In this document: positions 7,926-17,366 of the stretch, in pieces
How the letters are laid out: each line of letters opens with the position of its first letter
Numbering within the stretch: position 1 is the stretch's first letter
Source of the DNA: Hydrogenoanaerobacterium sp032017025
Lineage (GTDB): Bacteria > Bacillota > Clostridia > Oscillospirales > Ruminococcaceae
Length of the DNA stretch: 64,000 nucleotides
Assembly (NCBI RefSeq): GCF_032017025.1
Contig: NZ_DALZQO010000006.1
Coordinates: 62,001 to 126,000, forward strand
Reading direction: 5' to 3'
The notes under the pieces: model-generated
The model's database searches: none
Told to the model about the DNA's origin: nothing
What the model saw: the letters and a program-made list of their open reading frames with translations, nothing else
Program-made: the position numbers and the translations under genes

Positions 7926-10900
7926 ATGCAGGAAAAATGCTTTCAAGATATCTTCGGTAAATTTGCCCCTAAGAATGCTCCGCAAGCCGTGCTGGAAGCA
8001 GAGCTTTCCGGCATTGTGATTGACAAGGATGCACGCAGGATGACGTTTGATCTCCACCCTGCAGAACTTGTGGACAAAGATATCATTTTCACAATTGAAT
8101 CGAACATAAGGCTTGCTTATGAGCTAAGCGATGTACATATTACCACGAAATATCCGCGTGAGCTTCTGGATGGCGGTTATCTTGCCAATATTGAAAAATA
8201 TTTACGCCATCACAACACCGTTGTGAATGGTTTTTTAAACGATGCTACAGCTTCCTTGAGTGAGGATGGGAGCTATCATATTAATCTTACACATGGCGGC
8301 GGAGATTTGCTGCTCCGGTTTGGCTGTGACATAAAAGTACGTGAATTGCTGCGCGAGGAATTTGGAGTGGATTGCGCGGTTTGCTTTACCGGGGACACGG
8401 AAATTACCGATTATACCGAAAGCTTCCACGATGCCGTCAAGCGCGACATGGCACAGGCGCGCAGCGCCGAGCCTGCATTTGCATCGGCTCCCGCTGCGAA
8501 CGCAGTCGCAAAATCTACTGTGCAATCGAATGTGCCTGCAAAACCAAAAGCCGCAGGTACTAGGGCGGCGGGCGACATAATGCCCTACGATAAATCTACC
8601 ATCACAGCGGTGGTTGGTAAACCGGTAAAACAAAATCCTACCCCTTTATCCGAGTTGTGCCAAGATAGCAGCCGTGTTACGGTTTGGGGCGATATCTTCC
8701 AGATTGACAGCCGCGAAACCAGAGCCGGCGACCGTATCATTATGTCTGTTTATTTTACCGACTACACTGGATCGAATATGCTGAAAATTATTGTGGAAAA
8801 AGAAAAGGCGAAGCCCTACGAAAGCCTTTCCAAGGGCATGACCATTCTTGTAAATGGTGAAATGTCTTACGATAAATACGACCGTGAGTACTCCATTCGT
8901 CCGCGTGACATCAGTGTAGTGTCAAAATATCAGTATACCGATGATGCCGAACAGAAACGTGTTGAGCTGCACTGCCACAGCACCATGTCCTCTATGGATG
9001 GTATTTCGAGTGCGGCAGATCTTATCAACCGTGCAGCCAAGTGGGGGCATAAGGCCATCGCTATCACCGACCACGGTGTTGTGCAGGCATACCCCGAGGT
9101 TGCAGCGGCGGTTGCAAAAATCAATAAAAACGGTGGCGACTTCAAGGCGCTTTACGGCGTTGAGGCATATTTTGTTAACGATATGGTTCCCATTGTTGCA
9201 GGCGGGGCAGCCGCACGCTTTGATGATACCTTTATTGTCTTCGACCTTGAAACTACGGGGCTTTCCGCTGCAACTGAGCGTATTACCGAAATTGGTGCGG
9301 TTAAGCTTTGTAAAGGCGAAATACTTGACACGTTTAATACACTCGTAAATCCCCAAAAACCTATCCCGGATAAGATTACGGCGATCACCGGCATTACCGA
9401 TGCTATGGTCAAGGGTGCCCCGCTTGAGCAAGAGGCACTTCAAATGTTCTACGATTTTTGCGGGGATGAAAAGGCGGTATTGGTTGCACACAACGCGCCG
9501 TTTGATACTAGCTTTGTAAAAGCGGCGGCAAACCGCTGCGGTATGCCTTACCACTTTTCGCACATTGATACCGTACCGGTTTGTCGTTCCTTGTTTCCAA
9601 ACATTAAAAACCATAAGCTTGATACCGTGGCGAATCACCTGAAGTTACCGCCGTTTAACCATCACCGCGCATGTGACGACGCCAAGGTGCTGGCCGATAT
9701 CTTCGTGCACCTGATTGAAATTTTAGAAAAGGAAAAGGGCATCGAAAGTATCGATCAAATCAACACCTCCTTATCGGGCACCGACTATAAAAAGGCAAAG
9801 TCCTACCATCAAATTATTATCGTTAAAAATGCCGTTGGGCTGAAAAATCTGTATAAGTTGGTGTCGTTTGCACATATCAACTATTTTTTCAAAAGGCCTA
9901 GAATTCCTAAAAGTGAACTGATCAAGCACCGCGAGGGGCTGATCATCGGCAGTGCATGCGAAGCAGGCGAGCTGTTCCGCGCCGTACTTGACGGAAAAAG
10001 CTGGGGTGAGCTTTGCGATATCGCCCGCTTCTACGACTTTTTAGAGATTCAACCGTTGGCAAACAACGAGTTTCTGATTCGCAATGGCACCGCTAAGGAC
10101 CATGACGAGCTTGAAAAGTACAATAAAACCATTGTGAAGCTGGGTGAAACACTGAATATTCCCGTTGTTGCCACCTGTGACGTACATATCCTTGATAAAT
10201 CGGACAATATCTTTCGTCAGATTTTGATGGCAGGGCAGGGTTTTCAAGATACCGATTTACAATCTCCGCTTTATCTGCGCACCACCACCGAGATGCTTGA
10301 GGAGTTCTCTTACCTTGGTGCTCAAAAGGCATTTGAGGTAGTTGTTACCAACACCAACAAAATTGCCGACATGGTAGAGGCGGGTATCAAGCCGATACCC
10401 GGCGGTACCTATACCCCCACCATCGAGGGCTGTGAGGAGGATTTGCAGAACATCACCTGGGCAAAAGCAAAGCAGGTCTACGGCGAGGATGTTCCCGAAA
10501 TCGTATCCAGCCGTTTGGAGCGCGAGCTGGGGTCTATCATCAAGCACGGGTTTGCCGTATTGTATATTATTGCGCAAAAACTGGTGTGGAAATCGGAGAG
10601 TGAGGGTTACCTCGTCGGCTCGCGTGGCTCTGTAGGCTCATCTTTCGTTGCAACCATGGCGGGTATCTCTGAGGTTAACCCGCTGCCGCCGCATTATGTT
10701 TGCCCCAACTGTAGGCACAGCGAGTTTATCACCGACGGTTCTGTCGGGTCGGGCTTTGACCTGCCCGCCAAAAATTGCACCCAATGCGGAGCGCCCTACA
10801 ACCGTGATGGGCACGACATTCCGTTTGAAACGTTCCTTGGCTTTGATGGCGACAAAGCGCCCGATATCGACCTTAACTTTTCGGGTGAGTACCAGTCGCG

Positions 10901-12290
10901 TGCGCACCGCTACACCGAGGAGCTGTTTGGCACCTCACACGTATTCAAGGCGGGAACCATTGCAACCGTTGCGGATAAAACCGCTTATGGCTACGTGAAG
11001 AAATATCTGGATGAAAAAGAACGGATCGTTCATAAAGCGGAGGAACAACGCTTAATCAACGGCTGCACCGGCATTAAGCGTACCACCGGGCAGCACCCGG
11101 GCGGCATGGTAGTTGTACCGAATGATTACGAGGTGTATGATTTCACGCCCATTCAGCACCCCGCCGATTCGGCGGATTCCGGAGTTCTCACCACACATTT
11201 CGACTTCCATTCGCTGCACGATACGATCCTCAAGCTCGATGAGCTCGGACACGATGTTCCCACGCTGTACAAGCACCTTGAAGACCTTACCGGTGTTAAG
11301 GTAATGGACGTTTCGATGAGTGACGAGAACGTTATGAGCTTGTTTACTTCGCCCAATGCTCTTGGTGTCACCGCAGAGGAGATTGACTGCAACACCGGCA
11401 CGCTCGGTATCCCCGAGATGGGTACCCCGTTTGTGCGTGGCATGCTGGAGGATGCACAGCCAAAGTATTTTTCCGATCTGCTGCAGATTTCAGGGCTTTC
11501 TCACGGCACCGACGTTTGGCTTGGTAATGCGCAGGAGCTAATTAAAAATGGAACCTGTACCATTTCTAACGTTATCGGTACGCGTGACAGTATCATGACC
11601 TATCTGCTGCACAAAGGCCTTCAGCCTAAAAGTGCGTTTAAGATTATGGAGATTACCCGAAAGGGTAAGGCGCCCCAGCTGCTCACTGAGGAGCTGGTCA
11701 ACGAGATGAAAGAGCATGGCGTACCGCAATGGTACATCGACAGCTGTATGAAGATCAAGTACATGTTCCCGAAAGCGCACGCGGCGGCTTACGTTATTGG
11801 TGCAATAAGGCTTTGCTGGTATAAGGTATATCGTCCGATTGAATTTTATGCCGCAATGTTCACGGTACGCGGCGGAGACTTTGACGCAGAATCTGCAATT
11901 CGTGGGCGAGGCGCAGTAAAAATGAAGATGTCGGAGCTCAAGATGAAGGGCAACGAGCGTACAACCAAAGAGGACGACCAGTATAATACGCTGCAAATTG
12001 TGAATGAAATGATGGCACGCGGTCTCGAATTTTTGCCTGTTGACCTGTTTAAATCTACCGGAACGCGCTACACTGTGGAGGACGGAAAAATTCGTTTACC
12101 GTTCTGTTCTCTCAAGGGCTTGGGTGAAAATGCCGCAAACGCACTGCATAAAGCGGGCAAGCAGGGGGCATACCTCTCGAAAGAGGAGGTTGGTACCCGG
12201 GCAGGTGTGGGTAAGGGTGTACTCGAGCTGCTCACAGCTGCCGGTGCACTTGACGGTTTGCCAGACAGCAGCCAGATGACCTTCTTCTAA
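7926..12290 (+). CDS. polC: DNA polymerase III alpha subunit, PolC type
   Basis: This is the main replicative DNA polymerase of low-GC Gram-positives, with built-in proofreading. The 1454 residues are normal length. In order: an N-terminal domain, an alanine-rich linker (about residues 180-205), an OB fold (about 245-330) and a PHP domain interrupted by the exonuclease (LHCHSTMSSMDG near residue 348, AITDHGV). The DEDDh 3'-5' exonuclease starts with FDLETTG near 438. A zinc finger (CPNCRH...CTQCGAP near 925-955) and the polymerase catalytic motif PDIDLNFSG near 980 follow. It closes the ispG-side operon. Confidence 0.98.
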   Translation: MQEKCFQDIFGKFAPKNAPQAVLEAELSGIVIDKDARRMTFDLHPAELVDKDIIFTIESNIRLAYELSDVHITTKYPRELLDGGYLANIEKYLRHHNTVVNGFLNDATASLSEDGSYHINLTHGGGDLLLRFGCDIKVRELLREEFGVDCAVCFTGDTEITDYTESFHDAVKRDMAQARSAEPAFASAPAANAVAKSTVQSNVPAKPKAAGTRAAGDIMPYDKSTITAVVGKPVKQNPTPLSELCQDSSRVTVWGDIFQIDSRETRAGDRIIMSVYFTDYTGSNMLKIIVEKEKAKPYESLSKGMTILVNGEMSYDKYDREYSIRPRDISVVSKYQYTDDAEQKRVELHCHSTMSSMDGISSAADLINRAAKWGHKAIAITDHGVVQAYPEVAAAVAKINKNGGDFKALYGVEAYFVNDMVPIVAGGAAARFDDTFIVFDLETTGLSAATERITEIGAVKLCKGEILDTFNTLVNPQKPIPDKITAITGITDAMVKGAPLEQEALQMFYDFCGDEKAVLVAHNAPFDTSFVKAAANRCGMPYHFSHIDTVPVCRSLFPNIKNHKLDTVANHLKLPPFNHHRACDDAKVLADIFVHLIEILEKEKGIESIDQINTSLSGTDYKKAKSYHQIIIVKNAVGLKNLYKLVSFAHINYFFKRPRIPKSELIKHREGLIIGSACEAGELFRAVLDGKSWGELCDIARFYDFLEIQPLANNEFLIRNGTAKDHDELEKYNKTIVKLGETLNIPVVATCDVHILDKSDNIFRQILMAGQGFQDTDLQSPLYLRTTTEMLEEFSYLGAQKAFEVVVTNTNKIADMVEAGIKPIPGGTYTPTIEGCEEDLQNITWAKAKQVYGEDVPEIVSSRLERELGSIIKHGFAVLYIIAQKLVWKSESEGYLVGSRGSVGSSFVATMAGISEVNPLPPHYVCPNCRHSEFITDGSVGSGFDLPAKNCTQCGAPYNRDGHDIPFETFLGFDGDKAPDIDLNFSGEYQSRAHRYTEELFGTSHVFKAGTIATVADKTAYGYVKKYLDEKERIVHKAEEQRLINGCTGIKRTTGQHPGGMVVVPNDYEVYDFTPIQHPADSADSGVLTTHFDFHSLHDTILKLDELGHDVPTLYKHLEDLTGVKVMDVSMSDENVMSLFTSPNALGVTAEEIDCNTGTLGIPEMGTPFVRGMLEDAQPKYFSDLLQISGLSHGTDVWLGNAQELIKNGTCTISNVIGTRDSIMTYLLHKGLQPKSAFKIMEITRKGKAPQLLTEELVNEMKEHGVPQWYIDSCMKIKYMFPKAHAAAYVIGAIRLCWYKVYRPIEFYAAMFTVRGGDFDAESAIRGRGAVKMKMSELKMKGNERTTKEDDQYNTLQIVNEMMARGLEFLPVDLFKSTGTRYTVEDGKIRLPFCSLKGLGENAANALHKAGKQGAYLSKEEVGTRAGVGKGVLELLTAAGALDGLPDSSQMTFF

Positions 12291-12312
12291 CTTTAGGGGT
12301 GAAGAGTATTAC

Positions 12313-12444
12313 ATGAATCAATTTTGTGTCGATTATAATTATCAGGGGAAAGGGATCGGCTCTTTCAGGTTAAGTGAGATAAACACAGAGCTGGTAAAGA
12401 AAAATATTCACACCAAAATATGCGGTAAAAATGGAGCATATTGA
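12313..12444 (+). pseudogene. Remnant of a GNAT acetyltransferase
   Basis: A 43-codon open frame starting at an ATG preceded by AGGGGTG encodes VDYNYQGKGIGSFRLSEI and later ICGKNGAY. The segment QGKGIG fits the acetyl-CoA-binding motif A (Q/RxxGxG/A) of GNAT acetyltransferases, and the tail resembles the following motif B. A real enzyme would be about 150 residues with two to four more strands before this motif, so this is probably a decayed gene. Its end overlaps the -35 box of the hisD promoter. A functional small protein is possible but less likely. Confidence 0.5.
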
Positions 12445-12469
12445 CGGCATCACTTTATTGTGGTATCAT
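12441..12469 (+). promoter_or_regulatory. Predicted sigma-A promoter for hisDCB
   Basis: TTGACG at 12441-12446 and TATCAT at 12464-12469 are separated by 17 bp, 40 bases upstream of the hisD ATG. No T-box or attenuator is visible in the short leader. Confidence 0.7.
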
Positions 12470-12509
12470 ACTAAAGTAAATTGGCATTGTATAAAGACGA
12501 GGTGTAATT

Positions 12510-13793
12510 ATGATAACCATAACAAAAGCAGATGGTAAAGCAGAATTTGAGCTGATTCAGCTTCTGCGCAGCAGAAGCACCGAGGTAGATCGGCAGGTAA
12601 GCCTGACTGTTACTGAAATTATTGATAACGTAAAAGCGCATGGCGACCAAGCAGTGCGTGAATACACATTAAAGTTTGACGGGCATTGTCCCGATGTATT
12701 CGAGGTTTCCCGTGAGGATATCAACGACGCGCTTACCGAGGCAGACCCTGCTTTTGTAGATGCACTGCTCAACGCGCAGGCAAATATTGCCGAGTTCCAT
12801 ACTCGCCAAAAGCAGCAAAGCTTTATCGACGCAAAACCCGATGGTGTTATAATGGGGCAGCGTATTCGCGGGCTGAAACGCGTGGGGCTTTATGTACCCG
12901 GCGGTACTGCTGCTTATCCGTCCTCTGTGCTGATGAACGCGGTGCCTGCCAAAATTGCAGGTGTTGAGGAGCTGATTATGGTCACTCCGCCGATGAAGGA
13001 CGGAAGAGCCAATCCTGATATTCTAACAGCCGCTGCAATTGCAGGGGTTGATCGCATCTTTTTGGTGGGCGGTGCACAGGCGGTTGCCGCACTGGCGGTT
13101 GGAACCGAAACCATACCCAAAGTGGATAAAATCGTCGGCCCCGGCAATATCTATGTTGCAACGGCGAAAAAGCTGCTGTACGGTACCGTTGATATCGACA
13201 TGATCGCCGGCCCGAGCGAAATTTTAATTATGGCAGACAGTACCGCCGAGCCAAAATTTCTCGCCGCGGATATGATGAGCCAGGCGGAGCATGATAAGCT
13301 TGCATCCTCTATTTTGCTCACCACAGAAGAATCCATTGCACAGCAGACGGTTGCCGAGCTGAGCAGACAAGTCGAAACACTTGAGCGCAAAGAGATTATT
13401 CTGGAGGCACTGCAAAATTTCGGTGCAATCATCGTCTGCCGCAATACCGATGAAATGGTTGATCTTGCTAATCTGCTTGCCCCCGAGCATTTAGAGGTTA
13501 TGCTCGAAAATCCTATGGAATATATCGGCAGGCTGGATAACGCCGGCTCGATATTTCTTGGGAAATACTCCCCCGAACCGCTTGGTGATTACTATGCGGG
13601 GCCAAACCATGTGTTGCCCACCAGCGGAACGGCGCGCTTTTTCTCACCGCTTTCGGTGGATAGCTTTATCAAAAAAACCAGCTACATTTATTATACCGAG
13701 GATGCACTGCGCGCAGCTCATGACGATATTGTTCTGATTGCGAACAAAGAGGGGCTTACCGCGCATGCAAACTCAATTAAAGTTCGATTCTAA
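12510..13793 (+). CDS. hisD: Histidinol dehydrogenase
   Basis: HisD oxidises L-histidinol to histidine in two NAD-dependent steps, the end of histidine synthesis. The 427-aa protein has the NAD-binding PGGTAAYPSSVLMN, GGAQAVAALA and KIVGPGNIYVATAKK segments, the zinc-ligand region MSQAEHD, and LAPEHLEV with the conserved Glu-His acid/base pair. It is the first gene of a three-gene partial histidine operon (28-base gap to hisC). hisG, hisA, hisF, hisH and hisI are not in this window. Confidence 0.98.
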   Translation: MITITKADGKAEFELIQLLRSRSTEVDRQVSLTVTEIIDNVKAHGDQAVREYTLKFDGHCPDVFEVSREDINDALTEADPAFVDALLNAQANIAEFHTRQKQQSFIDAKPDGVIMGQRIRGLKRVGLYVPGGTAAYPSSVLMNAVPAKIAGVEELIMVTPPMKDGRANPDILTAAAIAGVDRIFLVGGAQAVAALAVGTETIPKVDKIVGPGNIYVATAKKLLYGTVDIDMIAGPSEILIMADSTAEPKFLAADMMSQAEHDKLASSILLTTEESIAQQTVAELSRQVETLERKEIILEALQNFGAIIVCRNTDEMVDLANLLAPEHLEVMLENPMEYIGRLDNAGSIFLGKYSPEPLGDYYAGPNHVLPTSGTARFFSPLSVDSFIKKTSYIYYTEDALRAAHDDIVLIANKEGLTAHANSIKVRF

Positions 13794-13820
13794 AAACCTG
13801 GCAAAAGAAAGGGATATCAG

Positions 13821-14873
13821 ATGTCCTATCAACTGAACGACAAACTCTCAGCGCTGGTACCATACCAGCCGATTAGCGGCGATTATAAAATTCGCCTTGA
13901 TGCAAACGAAAGCTACCTTAACTTTGCAGACGGGTTTGCAGGGCGCTTTGCAAGTGTTGTTGCAAACCTCGATTTTAACCGTTACCCCGACCCTTATGCG
14001 GGCAAGCTTTGTAAAACATTTGCAGATCGCTATTCGCTAAATGCCGATTTTATTACAGCAAGCAATGGCTCCGATGAAATGATTGGTGTGATTATTGCGT
14101 CTTTTCTCAAAAAGGGCGAGACGATGCTCACACTGACGCCGGATTTTTCGATGTATACATTTTATGCAGAGATGTATGAATGTAAAGTAAATTCCCTTGA
14201 CAAAGGGGAATCTCTTGAAATAAACCCTGAAACCGTACTAAAAGCACTGCGAGATACAGGTGCACGCTTGCTCATCTTTTCAAACCCGTGCAACCCTACG
14301 TCGCTTGGTTTAGCGAGGGAGGATGTACTCAAGATTGTGCAGGGTACCGATGCTTTGGTGGTTATAGACGAAGCTTATATGGATTTTTGGGATCAGAGCA
14401 TTTTGGATGTTGCATGTGACTACGATAATGTGATTGTGCTGAAAACCTGCTCCAAAGCGGTTGGTGCGGCAGCAATCCGCCTTGGTTTTGCCATTGCAAA
14501 CCAAGCTCTTACCAATGCTATGCGGGCCGCCAAATCTCCCTACAATGTAAGTGCACTCACGCAGGCTGTGGGCGAAGTGATTTTATCTGAAAGAAATTTA
14601 CTTCAGCGCTGTGTAAAAGAAATATTAAATTCAAAAAATGATTTACAAGCTTCGTTACAGACATTAGCAGAAGAAAAATCAGATATTACCAAGGTTTTTG
14701 AGAGCTGCACAAACTTTATCTTTGTTAAGCTGGCCAACGCGAAAACGGTATACGAAGCACTGCTGAGTAAATCCATTGCGGTACGGCATATGGGTGATTA
14801 CCTGCGTATCACAGCAGGCAGCGAGGACGAAAATAAAGAGCTGCTCAAAGAGCTGAGGCAGATTCTACAATAG
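13821..14873 (+). CDS. hisC: Histidinol-phosphate aminotransferase
   Basis: This PLP-dependent class I/II aminotransferase converts imidazole-acetol phosphate to histidinol phosphate. The 350-aa protein shows RLDANESYLNF near the start, NRYPDPYA, the SNPCNPT motif, and the PLP-lysine segment TCSKAVGAAAIRLG near residue 212. The gene lies between hisD and hisB, which fixes its specificity as histidine rather than aromatic amino-acid transamination. Confidence 0.96.
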   Translation: MSYQLNDKLSALVPYQPISGDYKIRLDANESYLNFADGFAGRFASVVANLDFNRYPDPYAGKLCKTFADRYSLNADFITASNGSDEMIGVIIASFLKKGETMLTLTPDFSMYTFYAEMYECKVNSLDKGESLEINPETVLKALRDTGARLLIFSNPCNPTSLGLAREDVLKIVQGTDALVVIDEAYMDFWDQSILDVACDYDNVIVLKTCSKAVGAAAIRLGFAIANQALTNAMRAAKSPYNVSALTQAVGEVILSERNLLQRCVKEILNSKNDLQASLQTLAEEKSDITKVFESCTNFIFVKLANAKTVYEALLSKSIAVRHMGDYLRITAGSEDENKELLKELRQILQ

Positions 14874-14887
14874 GGGAGCGACAAAAT

Positions 14888-15466
14888 ATGAGAACAGCAG
14901 AGGTAACCAGAACCACACGTGAAACCGATATTACGCTTTATCTGAACCTTGACGGTACTGGCAAAGCAGAAATCAGCACCGGAATCGGCTTTTTCGACCA
15001 TATGCTCACCGCCTTTGCTGTGCATTCGGGGTTTGACCTTACCGTAAAAGCAAAGGGCGACCTTGAGGTGGACAGCCACCATACCATTGAAGATGTGGGT
15101 ATCGTACTGGGGCGGGCCTTTGCGCAAGCAGTGGATCGCGGTGAGATTGCACGTTTTGGCAGCTTTTTTGTTCCCATGGATGAAGCATTGGCAAACTGTT
15201 CTCTTGATATTTCCGGCAGAGCCTATCTTGTGTTTAACGCAGAGTTTGCCAATCCGCTCATCGGGCAGTACGACACTGCTATGACAGAACATTTTTTCTT
15301 GTCCTTTGCGAACAATGCGGGTGTTACTCTGCACATTAACGTACCTTACGGCCGCGATGACCACCATAAGGCCGAAGCTATTTATAAAGCGGTTGCACAT
15401 AGCCTTAAAATTGCAGTTCAGCCAAACAGCAAAGGCGAAGTACTGTCTTCGAAAGGTGTTTTATAA
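14888..15466 (+). CDS. hisB: Imidazoleglycerol-phosphate dehydratase
   Basis: HisB dehydrates imidazole glycerol phosphate to imidazole-acetol phosphate using a dinuclear Mn site. The 192-aa protein is the monofunctional form. It shows the duplicated histidine motifs DSHHTIEDVGI and DDHHKAEAI, plus GFFDHML. It is the last gene of the hisDCB unit, 14 bases after hisC, and is followed by a bidirectional terminator. Confidence 0.98.
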   Translation: MRTAEVTRTTRETDITLYLNLDGTGKAEISTGIGFFDHMLTAFAVHSGFDLTVKAKGDLEVDSHHTIEDVGIVLGRAFAQAVDRGEIARFGSFFVPMDEALANCSLDISGRAYLVFNAEFANPLIGQYDTAMTEHFFLSFANNAGVTLHINVPYGRDDHHKAEAIYKAVAHSLKIAVQPNSKGEVLSSKGVL

Positions 15467-15486
15467 AAGCCTACTGCAATAAATAG

Positions 15487-15521
15487 AAAACAGCAGCCCT
15501 TTAAGAAGGCTGCTGTTTTTT
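15487..15521. terminator. Bidirectional terminator between hisB and the pseudouridine synthase
   Basis: An 8-bp GC-rich stem (CAGCAGCC 15491-15498 with GGCTGCTG 15508-15515) is flanked by AAAA on the left and six Ts on the right. It can end transcription from both sides of these convergent genes. Confidence 0.9.
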
Positions 15522-15535
15522 CATGCTTTACTTTC

Positions 15536-16501
15536 TTAAACAATCTTTCCGTTTTCAAAATCCTCTGCAAACCATACCCCCGGTACAGCAAACTTCTTGC
15601 CATTCAGGTACTCTAAGTGTCCCGCATCGGTGATAAAGTTAAAAATGAGCTTATGCGAATACAGTGCCTGATACTTATAAGTAGTCCCTTTGTTATCCCG
15701 TGCAAAGCCGTATTTGGTATCCCCAAGCAGTGGGTGCCCAATAAATGCAAAGTGTGCGCGAATCTGGTGGGTACGCCCTGTCAGCAGATCTACTTCAACC
15801 AAAGAAAAACGCGAATTTTCTGCAAGCACTTGGTATTTGGTGAGAATAGTTCGGGTTTCTGGCGTTTTGTACTTGGTAACCCTCACCTTGTTTTCATTGC
15901 TGTCCTTAGAAAGGTATGCCTCGAGAGTAGCAGCTTTTTTCTCAAGTATACCGTGAATCACCGCGAGATAGAGCTTGGTTAGTTCGCGGTCTTTGATTTT
16001 TTGGTTGAGCACACGCAAAGTAGGGGCATTCTTTGCCGCAATGACAATACCGCCCGTGTTGCGGTCAATGCGGTTGCATAGCGCGGGTGAGAACGAGTGT
16101 TCTTCCTCTGGGCTAAACTCACCTTTCGCAAATAAATAATGCTGTATACGGTTAATGAGAGTATCTGGCTGCCCGCTTTCATCCTCATGCACCACCAGAC
16201 CCGGTTTTTTGTCAATCAGCAAGATGTTTTCATCCTCGTAGACAATATCGAGGGTTGTAGGTGCGAGTTTAAATTCATATTCCAGTGCAACGTCGCTGAA
16301 AAACTCATCGTTGATGTACATTTCAAGCAGGTCGCCCTCGTTCAGGCGTGTAGAAATTTCGCACCGTTTATGATTAAGTTTGATGCGCTTGAGGCGAATA
16401 TATTTGTACAAAAGCGTCTGGGGCAGGCGCGGTACCGCCTTTGTAATAAATTTGTCGACGCGCTGTCCTGCGTCATTGGAATTAATTGAAAAACTGCGCA
16501 T
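15536..16501 (-). CDS. RluA-family pseudouridine synthase
   Basis: This protein probably isomerises uridines in rRNA or tRNA to pseudouridine. The 321 residues comprise an N-terminal S4-like RNA-binding region (about 10-70) and a catalytic domain. The catalytic domain has NRIDRNTGG (aspartate at residue 146), TKLYLAVIHG, and RTHQIRAHFAFIGHPLLGDTKYG in parts near residues 255-275. TGGAGG immediately before the ATG at 16501 fixes the start. The exact RNA target cannot be told from sequence; a second family member lies at 60157. Confidence 0.93.
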   Translation of the reverse strand: MRSFSINSNDAGQRVDKFITKAVPRLPQTLLYKYIRLKRIKLNHKRCEISTRLNEGDLLEMYINDEFFSDVALEYEFKLAPTTLDIVYEDENILLIDKKPGLVVHEDESGQPDTLINRIQHYLFAKGEFSPEEEHSFSPALCNRIDRNTGGIVIAAKNAPTLRVLNQKIKDRELTKLYLAVIHGILEKKAATLEAYLSKDSNENKVRVTKYKTPETRTILTKYQVLAENSRFSLVEVDLLTGRTHQIRAHFAFIGHPLLGDTKYGFARDNKGTTYKYQALYSHKLIFNFITDAGHLEYLNGKKFAVPGVWFAEDFENGKIV

Positions 16502-16548
16502 GAATGCCTCCAAAACATTGTAGTTTCACCACAATCTGTGATAGAATC

Positions 16549-16577
16549 AGTATAGCACGAAAAATGAGGAGAGAAAA
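16549..16577 (-). promoter_or_regulatory. Possible promoter of the pseudouridine synthase gene
   Basis: On the minus strand there is a TATACT -10 box (16549-16554) with an extended TG-N just before it. A poor TTTTCT lies at -35 spacing (16572-16577). The 130-base region is shared with the divergent radC promoter. Confidence 0.4.
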
Positions 16578-16586
16578 GGAATATTC

Positions 16587-16615
16587 TTTACAATATCCTT
16601 TATTTCCATTATAAT
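16587..16615 (+). promoter_or_regulatory. Predicted sigma-A promoter for radC
   Basis: TTTACA at 16587-16592 and a perfect TATAAT at 16610-16615 are separated by 17 bp, 31 bases before the radC ATG. Confidence 0.8.
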
Positions 16616-16646
16616 CATAACCAATGTTCTTAAGAAGGAGAATGGT

Positions 16647-17330
16647 ATGGATAATCCTCATGCAGGGCATCGACAAAGGCTGCGCGAACGCTTTATCCAG
16701 AACGGATTGGAGCATTTTCAAAAACATAATATCTTAGAGATTTTGCTGTTCAACACCATTCCTCGGCAGGATACCAACGAGCTTGCCCACCGGCTAATTG
16801 ATGAATTTGGCTCGCTTTCGGGTGTGTTTGATGCTCCGATAGAACAGCTGATGAAAGTGAAGGGAATAGGCGAAAATTCCGCCGTGCTCATTAAGCTTAT
16901 TCCAGCGATTGGTAAGGTGTACCTAGACGACAAAAATACAATCGGTACGCTGATTAAAAGCACCAGTGAAAGCGGCAATTTTTTGCTGCCCAAATACATC
17001 GGAGAAATCAGTGAGCTGGTTTACCTCCTCTGCTTAGACAATAAAAATAAGGTGCTGGGGTGCCCGCTCATCTGCCGCGGCGATATTGTCAGTGTTAATT
17101 TTACACCGCGCAGTGTGGTGGAGGCTGCCCTTAAATATGGTGCAACCTCAGTGATTCTTTCGCACAATCATCCGCGTGGGCTCGCTCTGCCCTCCACGGA
17201 TGATATCAACACCACAGAGCAGCTTTATGAGACATTAAGGCGTGTGAACATCAAACTTTTAGATCATATTATTGTTGCAGGTGAAGACTTTGTCTCGCTT
17301 GCCGATTCGGGGCTATTCTATAAAAAATAA
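16647..17330 (+). CDS. radC: RadC/JAMM-domain protein
   Basis: RadC proteins carry a helix-hairpin-helix region followed by an MPN/JAMM metalloprotease-like domain. The historical link to DNA repair is weak and the true role is unsettled. The 227-aa protein has the HhH-like MKVKGIGENSAVL near residue 75 and the JAMM motif SHNHPRG near residue 172 with the downstream aspartate, so the metal site looks intact. AAGGAG precedes the ATG. The next gene (CYTH protein) follows after 36 bases and is probably co-transcribed. Confidence 0.94.
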   Translation: MDNPHAGHRQRLRERFIQNGLEHFQKHNILEILLFNTIPRQDTNELAHRLIDEFGSLSGVFDAPIEQLMKVKGIGENSAVLIKLIPAIGKVYLDDKNTIGTLIKSTSESGNFLLPKYIGEISELVYLLCLDNKNKVLGCPLICRGDIVSVNFTPRSVVEAALKYGATSVILSHNHPRGLALPSTDDINTTEQLYETLRRVNIKLLDHIIVAGEDFVSLADSGLFYKK

Positions 17331-17366
17331 CCAATTTCGGTTATCGATATCCGAAAGGATGGTATT

